A DNA stretch of 64,000 nucleotides, from positions 124,001 to 188,000 of the forward strand of contig JBBQED010000002.1 of the NCBI GenBank assembly GCA_038320345.1, in the 5' to 3' direction. The position numbers and the translations under genes are program-made. Below the pieces are notes generated by a model, which was given only the letters and a program-made list of their open reading frames with translations, was not told where the DNA came from and ran no database searches. The stretch comes from JBBQED01 sp038320345. GTDB taxonomy: Bacteria; Bacteroidota; Bacteroidia; AKYH767-A; OLB10. Shown here in pieces: positions 43,627 to 52,535 of the stretch (the first letter of the stretch is position 1; every line of letters begins with the position of its first letter).

Positions 43627-44541
43627 TCAGACAATTTTAAACTTCCGACCTTCCAACGCAAGTTCTACATTCGGGAATACCATTCTGGCTTCTTCGAGCA
43701 AGGGATCAAGATCTTTATAGCGTGCTGAAAAATGTCCGATCAACAATTGCTTGACTTCTGCAGCCTTACCCAATTCAGCAGCTTGGCGAGCCGTGGAATG
43801 ATAGGTTGCCTCTGCTCGCTCGATCAGATCATGCATAAATGTTGCTTCATGATATAAGAGATCCACACCTTTTACTTCTTCTGCTAAAGAAGGATCATAC
43901 TTTGTATCGGAACAATAAGCATACGACCTTGGCGGAGGCGGCACTTCCGTTAATTCTTCATTAGGAATATTTCTCCCGAAATCATCTTCGTAATCATTGC
44001 CGTTTTTTATTCTTACATAACTCGTAAACGGAACATTGTATTGCTGTAATTTACTGATGATGAGTTTGCGCGCCCTTGGTTTTTCACGAAATACAAATCC
44101 TGTACATGGAATCCGGTGATTATGAATTACCGAACGTACTTGTACTTCGTCATCTTCCATAACAACCTCGGGAGTATAATGTCGTACAGGATGAAAAATC
44201 AAATTATAACGAAGAATAGTATTGGATAATCGCAATTGAATTTCCAAAATATCCATGATATCCTGTTGTGCATAGAGATGAAGTTCATTTGTTCTTCCCT
44301 GCAAATGAAAAGTTGAAAGCAATCCCATCAATCCTAGATAATGATCACCATGCAAATGACTAATAAAAATATGACTGATCCGATTGTATTTAACTCTATA
44401 CCGCAATAATTGCATTAATGTTCCTTCGCCGCAATCGAGGAGAAAATACCGTTCACGAAGATTGAGTAACTGTGCGCTTGGATGCCGGTTATAGATCGGA
44501 GTGGCAGAGCTACTGCCAAGAATAGTGATCTCGAAACTCAT
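43627..44541 (-). CDS. rnz: Ribonuclease Z
   Basis: This MBL-fold tRNA 3'-endonuclease has 304 residues, the short bacterial/archaeal type. The N terminus is the family's FEITILGSSSATP, with the Zn motif SHLHGDH at residues 61-67 (His62, His64, Asp66, His67), GTLMQLL and later PRSYAYCSDTKYD and LLIGHFSARY. It trims tRNA precursors that lack an encoded CCA. It follows the small T9SS gene by 5 bp in the same direction, so they may share a transcript. Confidence 0.94.
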   Translation of the reverse strand: MSFEITILGSSSATPIYNRHPSAQLLNLRERYFLLDCGEGTLMQLLRYRVKYNRISHIFISHLHGDHYLGLMGLLSTFHLQGRTNELHLYAQQDIMDILEIQLRLSNTILRYNLIFHPVRHYTPEVVMEDDEVQVRSVIHNHRIPCTGFVFREKPRARKLIISKLQQYNVPFTSYVRIKNGNDYEDDFGRNIPNEELTEVPPPPRSYAYCSDTKYDPSLAEEVKGVDLLYHEATFMHDLIERAEATYHSTARQAAELGKAAEVKQLLIGHFSARYKDLDPLLEEARMVFPNVELALEGRKFKIV

Positions 44542-44546
44542 TGAGT

Positions 44547-45308
44547 TTATTTACGGGAAATCACCATTCTTCTGGTGAGTGTCTCGTTGCCAAAGGTCAA
44601 TGAAAACATATAGATTCCGGGAGAGAAATCGCGTCCATCAAAACGAAGCGTATTTACTCCAGCGTCGGCATCAAGTTGCTTGCGATACACTTCTTTTCCA
44701 ATGACATTAAACATCCTAAATTCAACATCTGTTTTTTCGGGAACCGAATAACGGATTGAACAAAAATCATTGTATGGATTAGGAATATTCTGACTAAGTG
44801 TGAAGTGTAAATCAGCAGGCTGGATAAGTCCTGTGGAGGTGCTATTTATCAGAATGCTGTAATACGATAGGGTATCTGATTGTGAGATGGGTTGTCCTAG
44901 GAAAGTTACCGTAGTGGTGATGATCGCAGTCAGAGGATACAATCCAGGAACCGTTGGTGTTCCGCTAATGAGCACACATCCATTAGAGCCGCCGGGGAAA
45001 GTACAGTTGGCAGGGTTACAAGCATAAGTCAATCCTGCAGGAAGACCTGTAAAAGAAACAAGTTGAATAGAAGTAATATTTACCGTTACAGCAGGACTTC
45101 CAGGAATCAATACCACTTGTGTATCAACAGGAACTTTAATTTGCATTACTTGATTGTATGGAGATCCTGCAACGCCAGCAGAAAGACCCGTTGCGCTATC
45201 AGGAGTAATGCCTGGAAGAGTTATAGAAGTATTAGGCACACATTGAGCAAACGACTGACTTAGTCCAATTGCGGCAATGAATAAAATAGATAGTAGAATA
45301 CGTTTCAT
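44547..45308 (-). CDS. Secreted protein with T9SS sorting domain
   Basis: Signal peptide 1-21 (ending SFA/QCVP) is followed by about 145 residues of beta-rich sequence with three to four Cys (YACNPANCTFPGG), probably disulfide-linked. A linker and a type A T9SS domain (SQNIPNPYNDF, then VIGKEVYR and SPGIYMFSL) follow, ending in RRMVISRK. The 253-residue protein is small for a T9SS cargo. The function is unknown. Confidence 0.85.
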   Translation of the reverse strand: MKRILLSILFIAAIGLSQSFAQCVPNTSITLPGITPDSATGLSAGVAGSPYNQVMQIKVPVDTQVVLIPGSPAVTVNITSIQLVSFTGLPAGLTYACNPANCTFPGGSNGCVLISGTPTVPGLYPLTAIITTTVTFLGQPISQSDTLSYYSILINSTSTGLIQPADLHFTLSQNIPNPYNDFCSIRYSVPEKTDVEFRMFNVIGKEVYRKQLDADAGVNTLRFDGRDFSPGIYMFSLTFGNETLTRRMVISRK

Positions 45309-45360
45309 AAGCTTCAGATTCGATAGTGATGATCAGCATTTGCCGACTGAAGCGAAGATA

Positions 45361-45732
45361 TTAATCGTTTTTCACATTCCGCTCCATTTCATCCGATAAA
45401 ACGAAATCAATGGCTTCTGCAGGTACCGCAGTAATATTTAAAACTTGATCCAACTGAGAAATTTGAACCAACTTTCTAACAGTATCGCTCAATCCGGCGA
45501 TCACAAAAGCTCCATTAGAATTTCTACATAAACGATTGCCTACCAAGATTGCACTTAATCCAGAAGAATCACAATATAACGACTCTGTTAAATCGAGAAT
45601 AATATTGTTAAACCCTTGAGTATTCAGAAGCAGGAGTTCCGACTTCAGTTCAGCGGCAATGAGTGTATTCAACTTCTGTTCATGAAGTTTTACTACCACA
45701 TACTTCTCGTTTTTATCTAAGCTAAAGTGCAT
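45361..45732 (-). CDS. STAS-domain anti-anti-sigma-like protein
   Basis: From the ATG at 45732 there are 123 residues with a single STAS domain. DSSGLSAI (55-62) holds the Ser that is phosphorylated in SpoIIAA-type proteins. A longer TTG start at 45750 would lie within the -7 promoter box and is rejected. No partner RsbW-type kinase or sigma factor is nearby, so it could act in partner switching elsewhere or as a scaffold. Confidence 0.88.
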   Translation of the reverse strand: MHFSLDKNEKYVVVKLHEQKLNTLIAAELKSELLLLNTQGFNNIILDLTESLYCDSSGLSAILVGNRLCRNSNGAFVIAGLSDTVRKLVQISQLDQVLNITAVPAEAIDFVLSDEMERNVKND

Positions 45733-45747
45733 ACATGTAATTTTAAA

Positions 45748-45755
45748 CAAATATA
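45748..45755 (-). promoter_or_regulatory. -7 element TATATTTG for the STAS gene
   Basis: TATATTTG on the minus strand fits TAnnTTTG and ends 16 bases before the ATG at 45732. A -33 TTG at N19 is not seen. Confidence 0.45.
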
Positions 45756-45811
45756 CCCATTAAAAATTCGATTTATACTACATCAGTTCAGGATTGTCAA
45801 CTATCAATTGT

Positions 45812-46744
45812 TCAAATCCCACGAATCTGAGCTAGCAAAAACAAAACTGCCATCCGTATCGCTACTCCATTTTCTACCTGATCTAAAATAATACTCTGTC
45901 CACTGTCAGCCACATCGCTGGTAATTTCCACACCTCTATTGATGGGTCCAGGATGCATAATCGTAATTGGTTTTTTAAGACTTTCTAGCTTTTCACGATT
46001 TAATCCATAAAGCATGACGTACTCTCTGAGGCTTGGAAAATAACGAATGTCTTGGCGCTCTAATTGAATACGTAACATGTTTGCTACATCACACCATTCC
46101 AATGCTTTAGATAGATTCAATTCAACCTTTACTCCAAGATCTTTCAAGTACCTTGGAATCAATGTTGCTGGCCCACACACCATCACTTCAGCACCTAATT
46201 TCTGCAGGCAAATGATATTAGAAAGTGCAACTCTGGAATGAAGGATGTCACCCACTATGACGACTTTCTTCCCTTCTACACTTCCAAGTTTTTCCCGAAT
46301 AGAGAATGCATCCAACAATGCTTGTGTGGGATGTTCATGTGTTCCATCACCAGCATTAATGATATTGGCAGAAACATACTTGGAGAGAAACACTGCTGCA
46401 CCGGGTTTAGGGTGACGCATAACCACCATATCCACTTTCATGGCAAGGATATTATTCACCGTGTCAATTAAAGTCTCTCCCTTACTCACTGAAGATCCAG
46501 ATGCCGAGAAGTTGACTACATCAGCGGAAAGTCGCTTTTCTGCTAGTTCAAAAGATAAGCGGGTCCGAGTTGAATTTTCGAAAAACAGGTTAGCAACTGT
46601 GACATCTCTTAAAGAAGGAACCTTTTTAATGGGTCGATTGATTACATCCTTAAATCCATCGGCTGTTGCAAAAATAAGTTCAATATCCTCGCGAGTGAGG
46701 TCTTTAATGCCTAAGAGGTGATTGACACTTAATTGATTGGTCAT
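45812..46744 (-). CDS. pyrB: Aspartate carbamoyltransferase catalytic subunit
   Basis: This enzyme joins carbamoyl phosphate and aspartate in pyrimidine synthesis. The carbamoyl-phosphate loop is FFENSTRTRLSFE (Ser58-Thr-Arg-Thr-Arg62), with HEHPTQALLD and the C-terminal HPGPINRGVEI. I start at the ATG at 46744, which overlaps the pyrR stop as ATGA and gives 310 residues. The upstream extension (10 extra residues) reads into pyrR and is not needed. No regulatory subunit pyrI is visible. Confidence 0.95.
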   Translation of the reverse strand: MTNQLSVNHLLGIKDLTREDIELIFATADGFKDVINRPIKKVPSLRDVTVANLFFENSTRTRLSFELAEKRLSADVVNFSASGSSVSKGETLIDTVNNILAMKVDMVVMRHPKPGAAVFLSKYVSANIINAGDGTHEHPTQALLDAFSIREKLGSVEGKKVVIVGDILHSRVALSNIICLQKLGAEVMVCGPATLIPRYLKDLGVKVELNLSKALEWCDVANMLRIQLERQDIRYFPSLREYVMLYGLNREKLESLKKPITIMHPGPINRGVEITSDVADSGQSIILDQVENGVAIRMAVLFLLAQIRGI

Positions 46745-47295
46745 AACAATTGATCTGATGAGATGAGCCAAGCACCATCTTCTCCATCGGGTTGCAACAA
46801 GTGCACCCTTACATTTTCAGAAGCAATGGTATCTATGGATTTTCCAATATAATCTGGTTCGATAGGTAACTGACGGCTAAATTTCCGATTGATCAACACT
46901 AAGAGTTCCACACTGGCAGGACGACCAAAAGCTAATAAGGCATCTAGTCCAGCTCTAATTGTTCTTCCTGTATGCAACACATCATCCACCAGAATCACTT
47001 TTTTTCCTTCAACGATGAAATCCATTCGGGTACTGCTAGGAACGATGAGATCTCTTCTTCTGAAATCATCTCGAAAAAAACTAATATCCAGTTCACCGAG
47101 CTTCACTTGAATGGAGCTATCGATTTTTTTCAGTCGTTCAAAAATTCTTCGAGAAAGGTAAATTCCTCTTGGCTGAAGACCAATGATCACGCTATCCTTG
47201 AAATCGTCATGATTTTCAATGAGTTGATAGCATAACCGATCCACAGTAATCGCCAGTTGCTGTTGATCTAAAATGTTTTTACTGAGGTTGGCCAT
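46741..47295 (-). CDS. pyrR: PyrR bifunctional regulator/uracil phosphoribosyltransferase
   Basis: The 184-residue protein has the PRPP loop VILVDDVLHTGRTIRAG at ~100-116 and the PyrR-typical IIGLQPRGIYLSRRI start of the core. PyrR binds UMP/UTP and in Firmicutes attenuates pyr operons. It also has uracil phosphoribosyltransferase activity. It overlaps pyrB by 4 bp. Its own leader would be only a few bases, because TATTTTTG ends 8 bases before the ATG, so attenuation of this transcript seems impossible. Confidence 0.92.
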   Translation of the reverse strand: MANLSKNILDQQQLAITVDRLCYQLIENHDDFKDSVIIGLQPRGIYLSRRIFERLKKIDSSIQVKLGELDISFFRDDFRRRDLIVPSSTRMDFIVEGKKVILVDDVLHTGRTIRAGLDALLAFGRPASVELLVLINRKFSRQLPIEPDYIGKSIDTIASENVRVHLLQPDGEDGAWLISSDQLL

Positions 47296-47302
47296 CGGGC
47301 AA

Positions 47303-47310
47303 CAAAAATA
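47303..47310 (-). promoter_or_regulatory. -7 element TATTTTTG for pyrR-pyrB
   Basis: TATTTTTG on the minus strand fits TAnnTTTG, immediately before the pyrR ATG. A -33 TTG is not found at N19. The region behind it is the rpsA terminator. Confidence 0.45.
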
Positions 47311-47327
47311 AGGGGATAATGGTGTAA

Positions 47328-47360
47328 AAAAAATCCCCCGGCAAATACCGGAGGATTTTC
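47328..47360 (-). terminator. Rho-independent terminator of rpsA
   Basis: On the minus strand, AAAATCCTCCGG pairs with CCGGGGGATTTT (one G-U/mismatch) around a TATTTG loop, followed by a T run. It lies 21 bases after the rpsA stop. Confidence 0.85.
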
Positions 47361-47381
47361 TTCATAATAATAGTCATTTGC

Positions 47382-49238
47382 TTATTCAGCAGATGCATCA
47401 TCAGCCTTCTTTTCGTCGGCTTCGAGTGAAGTTCTTAGGGCAGCCAGTGCTGAGATATCACCTAAGGTAGATTTCTCCTGAGTGTCTTTCAGTTTTTTCA
47501 CTGCTTTTGCAGTAGTATTCTGATCTTTTTCTTTTTCCTTCGTTTCTTCTTGTTTAGCGATCTGCACTTTTTCATCAAAGATGCGAGTATGAGAAACAAC
47601 GATACGACGGTTTTCTTTGCTGAATTCGATCACTTTGAAATCAAGGGTATCGAATTCTTTAGCCACGGTACCATCTTCTTTCTGTAGCTGACGATAAGGA
47701 GCAAAAGCTTCAACACCGTAAGTTGTAAAGATCACAGAAGCACCTTTGTCAGTTACTTTTCCAAGTTGACCTTGATGTGTGCTACCTACAGGGAAGATCG
47801 TTTCATACGTTTCCCAAGGGTTGTTTTCAAGTTGTTTGTGGCCGAGGCTCAAACGACGATTTTCAACGTCTACTTCAAGAACGATTACTTCTAACTCTTC
47901 ACCAATTTTGGTAAATTCAGCAGGATGCTTGATTTTTTTATTCCAGCTCAGATCACTGATATGAATTAATCCATCTACACCTTCTTCTAGCTCTACAAAC
48001 ACACCAAAGTTGGTGAAGTTGCGGACTTTAGCTTTATGCTTAGAATTGATAGGGTATTTCTCAAGAATTTGTCCCCAAGGATCAGGAGATAATTGTTTCA
48101 GACCAAGAGACATTTTATGTTCATCACGATCAACAGAGAGGATCACGGCTTCAACAGTATCTCCCACTTTCAGGAAATCCTGAGGGCTACGGAGATGTTG
48201 TGACCATGACATTTCTGAAACGTGAATCAAACCTTCTACACCAGGAATTACTTCCACGAAAGCACCGTAGTCTGTTAATACGACTACTTTACCGGAAACT
48301 TTATCACCTTGTTTGAGTTCTGCATTTAATGATTCCCATGGTTGAGGAGTAAGTTGTTTCAGACCAAGAGCAATTCGTTTTTTCTCATCATCGAAATCAA
48401 GGATAACCACATTGATTTTCTGATCGAGTTTAAGAACTTCTTCTGGATGACTGATACGTCCCCAACTAATGTCGGTAATGTGAAGAAGTCCATCTACTCC
48501 ACCCAGATCCATGAACACTCCATAAGAGGTAATGTTTTTCACAGTTCCTTCGAGTACCTGACCTTTCTCCAGTTTACTCATGATTTCGATTTTTTGCTTC
48601 TCGAGTTCATTTTCGATCAGCACTTTATGCGATACCACTACGTTTTTGAATTCCTGATTGATTTTAACAATCTTGAACTCCATAGTTTTACCTACATACA
48701 CATCGTAATCACGGATTGGCTTAACATCGATTTGCGATCCTGGTAAGAATGCTTCGATGCCAAACACGTCAACGATCAGTCCGCCTTTGGTGCGGCACTT
48801 CACGAATCCTGTAATAACTTCATCTTTCTCTAAAGCTTCATTCACACGTTCCCATGACTTCATGGCACGTGCTTTTTTGTGAGAAAGGATTAACTGGCCA
48901 TTTTTATCTTCAGCCGTTTCCACATACACTTCCACAACATCACCGATTTTAAGATCGGGCATGTGGCGGAATTCTGTAAGCGGAATCAATCCGTCAGACT
49001 TGTAGCCAATATTGACTACGGCCTCTTTGTTAGTGATGCCGATGATCGCTCCATTAACGATCTCGCGCTCCAAAACCTGATTTAATTTCTGATCATACAA
49101 TGCTTCGAGCCTAGCGCGGTCCTCAGCCTTGTAAGAATCAAACGCTTTGCCTGTGTTGTCCCAGTCGAAATCTCCCGGTTCAGGCGTTGCAAACGTTACT
49201 GCGGAGTGCTTCTCCATGATATCTGTAGTAGTTGCCAT
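47382..49238 (-). CDS. rpsA: 30S ribosomal protein S1
   Basis: Six S1 repeats occur in 618 residues. The first two, ribosome-binding, are diverged (SDGLIPLTEF, GIEAFLPGSQ). The next three are canonical (GVFMDLGGVDGLLHITDISW, GAFVEVIPGVEGLIHVSEMSW, GVFVELEEGVDGLIHISDLSW) and the last is diverged. The C-terminal ~70 residues are charged and low complexity (KEKEKDQNTTAKAVKKLKD). S1 binds mRNA on the small subunit. The start is the ATG at 49238; the TTG at 49241 is one codon further upstream. It has a textbook promoter at 49284-49314. Confidence 0.96.
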   Translation of the reverse strand: MATTTDIMEKHSAVTFATPEPGDFDWDNTGKAFDSYKAEDRARLEALYDQKLNQVLEREIVNGAIIGITNKEAVVNIGYKSDGLIPLTEFRHMPDLKIGDVVEVYVETAEDKNGQLILSHKKARAMKSWERVNEALEKDEVITGFVKCRTKGGLIVDVFGIEAFLPGSQIDVKPIRDYDVYVGKTMEFKIVKINQEFKNVVVSHKVLIENELEKQKIEIMSKLEKGQVLEGTVKNITSYGVFMDLGGVDGLLHITDISWGRISHPEEVLKLDQKINVVILDFDDEKKRIALGLKQLTPQPWESLNAELKQGDKVSGKVVVLTDYGAFVEVIPGVEGLIHVSEMSWSQHLRSPQDFLKVGDTVEAVILSVDRDEHKMSLGLKQLSPDPWGQILEKYPINSKHKAKVRNFTNFGVFVELEEGVDGLIHISDLSWNKKIKHPAEFTKIGEELEVIVLEVDVENRRLSLGHKQLENNPWETYETIFPVGSTHQGQLGKVTDKGASVIFTTYGVEAFAPYRQLQKEDGTVAKEFDTLDFKVIEFSKENRRIVVSHTRIFDEKVQIAKQEETKEKEKDQNTTAKAVKKLKDTQEKSTLGDISALAALRTSLEADEKKADDASAE

Positions 49239-49283
49239 CAATTTTTAAAACCTTTATGCTGTATATGCCGCAAAAAAGGAGCG

Positions 49284-49314
49284 CAAATGTAAACAATTAT
49301 AAGTGAATGTCAAA
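49284..49314 (-). promoter_or_regulatory. Bacteroidota sigma-A promoter of rpsA
   Basis: Minus strand: TTTG (49314-49311), exactly 19 bases, TACATTTG (49291-49284). This full match to TTTG-N19-TAnnTTTG implies a leader of about 40 bases before the ATG at 49238. Confidence 0.8.
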
Positions 49315-49431
49315 AGAAAAAATCAGCATAATAAAATGGAGTTGCTAACGATTTATTCAACCTCACATTTGATTGAAATTAAGCTGAGAAAAAGATGGGA
49401 GGTTAATATTAACTACTTGATTCAAAAGCTT

Positions 49432-50331
49432 TTAAGCTAATTCAGGTGCTGCCGACCAACTTCGGATACTATCCGCAACACGATCCATCAGCCACATTGG
49501 AGTTGACGTTGCCCCGCAAATACCAACAGTAGTGGCACCTTCAAACCATGTTCGATCCAATTCATCATCGTTAGCAATGAAATAACTTTTCGGATTTGAA
49601 GCTTTGCAAACGCTATAAAGAGCTTTGCCATTAGAACTCTTCTTTCCACTTACAAAAATAATTACATCGTACTCGGTCGAAAATCGTTTCATATGTGGTT
49701 CACGATTCGAAACTTGGCGACAAAGCGTATCATTCATCACAAAATCTCCTTCCTCTAAAGAACCCTTTCTTTCGATTATTCGCTCTTGGATCATTCTTAC
49801 CATATTCTCAAAACCCGCAGTACTTTTTGTAGTTTGAGAAAAGAAATGAATGGATTGCGTAAAATCAATTTGATCTAGATCTTCTTCACTGAAAACAACA
49901 ATTGCTTTTCCTTCAGTTTGACCAACTAATCCATTTACTTCGGCATGTCCGGGTTGGCCATAAATCACTACTTGACCGCCCTGATTTTCAGGGATACTTT
50001 CGAAACTAGTTTTAACTCGATGTTGAAGTTTCAACACTACCGGGCAAGAGGCGTCAATTAATTCAATATTATTCTTGATCGCAGTTTCATAAGTAGATGG
50101 AGGTTCGCCATGCGCACGAATTAGTACTTTACAATCATGGAGTAGACTTAACTCATCATGGTTGATAATCACTAATCCTTTAGCTTTTAGTCGATCAACT
50201 TCCATATTATTATGGACAATGTCACCCAGGCAATACAAACTATTTCCTTGATCCAATTCATCCTCGGCCATCTGAATGGCATACACCACTCCAAAGCAAA
50301 AACCGGAATTAGGATCTATGGTAACTTTCAT
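49432..50331 (-). CDS. ispH: 4-hydroxy-3-methylbut-2-enyl diphosphate reductase
   Basis: This is the last enzyme of the MEP isoprenoid pathway, an Fe-S protein. The three cluster cysteines are Cys12 (SGFCFGV), Cys96 (DASCPV) and Cys204 (DTLCRQ). Substrate His residues are His40, His74 and His129. The ATG at 50331 yields the standard 299-residue protein; the frame upstream to 50409 overlaps cmk and has no family resemblance. It follows cmk by 55 bp, a common order in Bacteroidota. Confidence 0.95.
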   Translation of the reverse strand: MKVTIDPNSGFCFGVVYAIQMAEDELDQGNSLYCLGDIVHNNMEVDRLKAKGLVIINHDELSLLHDCKVLIRAHGEPPSTYETAIKNNIELIDASCPVVLKLQHRVKTSFESIPENQGGQVVIYGQPGHAEVNGLVGQTEGKAIVVFSEEDLDQIDFTQSIHFFSQTTKSTAGFENMVRMIQERIIERKGSLEEGDFVMNDTLCRQVSNREPHMKRFSTEYDVIIFVSGKKSSNGKALYSVCKASNPKSYFIANDDELDRTWFEGATTVGICGATSTPMWLMDRVADSIRSWSAAPELA

Positions 50332-50386
50332 TTTATCGAATCTATTTCTCTTGAAAACGCAAAAGCCGTTTAAAAGTTTTATGCAG

Positions 50387-51106
50387 TTATGAGGATTTAC
50401 TAGGAACAAGTTTTTCTACTTCTTTCATCACGAAATCAACTTGTTCGTCTTGCGACATGTGAGTATTATCCAGAATGATCGCATCGATGGCTCTTCTCAG
50501 CGGACTTTCTTCCCGGTGAGTATCCTCATAATCTCTTCCAACCACATTATTGATTACTTCTTCCATCGTTACTGGAATTCCTTTACTATTCAGTTCTTTA
50601 TATCTGCGATCAGCTCTGACCATAGGGTCCGCTTTCATAAAGATTTTCAGATCAGCATGTGGGAAGACTGTTGTTCCAATATCTCTACCATCCATCACTA
50701 ATCCACCATCCAAACCTGCTTGCTGTTGCAAAGCCACTAAACGATCGCGAACAACTTTTATTGAACTAACATGACTCACGTTTTCATTGATGATCATGCT
50801 GCGGAGTTCATTTTCCACATTCACCTCATTCAAGAACACCTCGCTAAATCCAGTATCAGGATTCAATTTAAAGGAAATATGAAGATCGTCGAGCACCTTA
50901 CCATAATTGTAGGTAAGATCATGTATTTCTTCAGGAGATGGAATTGGAATATCATGATCTAAAAAATACAGAGTCACTGCTCTGTACATTGCACCGGAAT
51001 CGATGTAATGAAGACCCATCTTCCGCGCTAAAGCTTTTGCAACAGTGCTTTTACCGCAAGATGAATAACCATCGATGGATATTATAAGGCCCGGATGCAT
51101 TGACAT
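50387..51106 (-). CDS. cmk: Cytidylate kinase
   Basis: This is a P-loop nucleoside monophosphate kinase of 239 residues. The N-terminal P-loop is GYSSCGKST. YIDSGAMYRA forms the NMP site and DGRDIGTTVFPHA and RADRRYKEL the lid and acceptor regions. It phosphorylates CMP and dCMP. The start is the ATG at 51106 (or 51100 two codons later). Confidence 0.95.
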   Translation of the reverse strand: MSMHPGLIISIDGYSSCGKSTVAKALARKMGLHYIDSGAMYRAVTLYFLDHDIPIPSPEEIHDLTYNYGKVLDDLHISFKLNPDTGFSEVFLNEVNVENELRSMIINENVSHVSSIKVVRDRLVALQQQAGLDGGLVMDGRDIGTTVFPHADLKIFMKADPMVRADRRYKELNSKGIPVTMEEVINNVVGRDYEDTHREESPLRRAIDAIILDNTHMSQDEQVDFVMKEVEKLVPSKSS

Positions 51107-51114
51107 TATGAATA

Positions 51115-51122
51115 CAAAGATA
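51115..51122 (-). promoter_or_regulatory. -7 element TATCTTTG for cmk-ispH
   Basis: TATCTTTG on the minus strand is a perfect TAnnTTTG match, 9 bases before the cmk ATG. The nearest TTG is 15 bases upstream instead of 19. Confidence 0.5.
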
Positions 51123-51209
51123 CGACATCTGACAGTGCAATACTAATAAAATCGTACTGGATTGATGTTAAGTTAATACACTACAAATGTTGATAAACCT
51201 CCCAAAAAA

Positions 51210-51977
51210 TCAATTGAAATGCAATACTAATCCATCGTAAGCACAAGCAACATTAGACGGTAGTTCTTGATTTACATCTTCATGTTTACCCATTTGATGA
51301 CTTAAATGAGTCAGAAATGCCATCTCTGGATTCACTCTTTTAATAATTGCAAGTGCTTCCTCTAATGTGAAATGAGAAACATGGGGTTCACGTCGCAAAG
51401 CATTAATAACTAAAACTTTAGAACCAGTAATCTTAACCATTTCTTCTTCTGAAATTGATTTAGCATCTGTGATAAACGTAAAATCACCCACTCGAAAACC
51501 AAATACATCCAGCATGAAATGCTTCACAAGGATCGGAGTTAGTTCAAGGGTTCCTATTTTAAAGGGATGATTAGTAATAGTGTGTAACGTGAGCTCTGGA
51601 ACACCGGGATATTTTATTGCATCAAAAGCGTAGTGAAACTCACGTTTTAAAGCATGCTGTACTTGTTCTGTGGCGTAGATATCCACATTTTTTTTATTCA
51701 CATAATTGAAAGCACGGATATCATCCATACCCGCAATATGATCTTTATGTTCATGTGTAAAAACGAGACCGTCGAGTTTCTTGACTTTTGCCCGAAGACA
51801 TTGCTGCCGAAAATCGGGACCAGAATCAATAATGACTGTAGTGAACTCATCTTCCAGCAACATGGAAGTTCTCAATCTTTTATCGTGTTCATCAACACTA
51901 GAACAAACTGCACATTCGCAGGCTATTAATGGAACCCCTTGAGAAGTTCCAGTGCCTAAAAATGTAACTTTTAACAC
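51210..51977 (-). CDS. MBL-fold hydrolase (PhnP-like phosphodiesterase)
   Basis: The 255-residue protein begins VTFLGTGTSQGVPLIACECAVC, the PhnP-type N terminus, in which Cys20, Cys22 and Cys25 bind a structural Zn. The catalytic motif is THEHKDH (His75, His77, Asp79, His80). PhnP cleaves cyclic ribose phosphates; other members act on small phosphodiesters. No phosphonate genes are near, so the substrate is open. The start is a GTG at 51977 and follows the small upstream gene by 16 bp. Confidence 0.88.
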   Translation of the reverse strand: MLKVTFLGTGTSQGVPLIACECAVCSSVDEHDKRLRTSMLLEDEFTTVIIDSGPDFRQQCLRAKVKKLDGLVFTHEHKDHIAGMDDIRAFNYVNKKNVDIYATEQVQHALKREFHYAFDAIKYPGVPELTLHTITNHPFKIGTLELTPILVKHFMLDVFGFRVGDFTFITDAKSISEEEMVKITGSKVLVINALRREPHVSHFTLEEALAIIKRVNPEMAFLTHLSHQMGKHEDVNQELPSNVACAYDGLVLHFN

Positions 51978-51993
51978 GGATGTAGATTCTAAA

Positions 51994-52359
51994 TTATTGA
52001 GTTTCTTCGGAAGGTGACTGAGCGGGGTCAGGAATCTCTAAATCATCAGCCACTAAAATAGACTCGACTGGTGAAGCTTCAAAATCAAGCTCATCATTCA
52101 TTGTTCTGATTGGATTATTTAGCCCCACTTGACGTAAATCAGCATGAATTTGACCATCTGCGGTAAGCCGTTGAACAATCTCCATGAGCGCTTGAATTCG
52201 GCTTTCCAAAGTGGAGAACTTATTGATTACCACTACTTTTTTAGCTTCTAGGATACAATAGTTAGATCGAAAATTCCCTTTTTCATAACGAACTTCATAA
52301 GACTGCTCTTTGAGGAGGTCTTCTAATTTTTTTAAGTATGCCGGGGTAAACTTTGCCAT
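51994..52359 (-). CDS. Conserved small Bacteroidota protein
   Basis: The 121 residues split into a compact N-terminal domain (YLKKLEDLLKEQSYEVRYEKGNFRSNYC onwards, to ~residue 75) and an acidic, probably unstructured tail (SPVESILVADDLEIPDPAQ). It has no signal or membrane segment. The pattern AKKVVVINKFSTLESRIQALMEIV is conserved-looking, but I cannot name a function. It is cotranscribed with the PhnP-like gene. Confidence 0.7.
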   Translation of the reverse strand: MAKFTPAYLKKLEDLLKEQSYEVRYEKGNFRSNYCILEAKKVVVINKFSTLESRIQALMEIVQRLTADGQIHADLRQVGLNNPIRTMNDELDFEASPVESILVADDLEIPDPAQSPSEETQ

Positions 52360-52535
52360 GATTCACTAGAGAACCTCAAAATTCGTGATTTATTTGTCGG
52401 GATCAAAAACTTAGGCTCATTTTAATTTTAAACAACGGTGATTTAGTCGAGAATCTACGGTAAATGATCAATTTTAACTTCCTTTGCGCCTGAATTACCA
52501 CAATATCCTCTACTAATTCCTTGAATTCCCCAACT

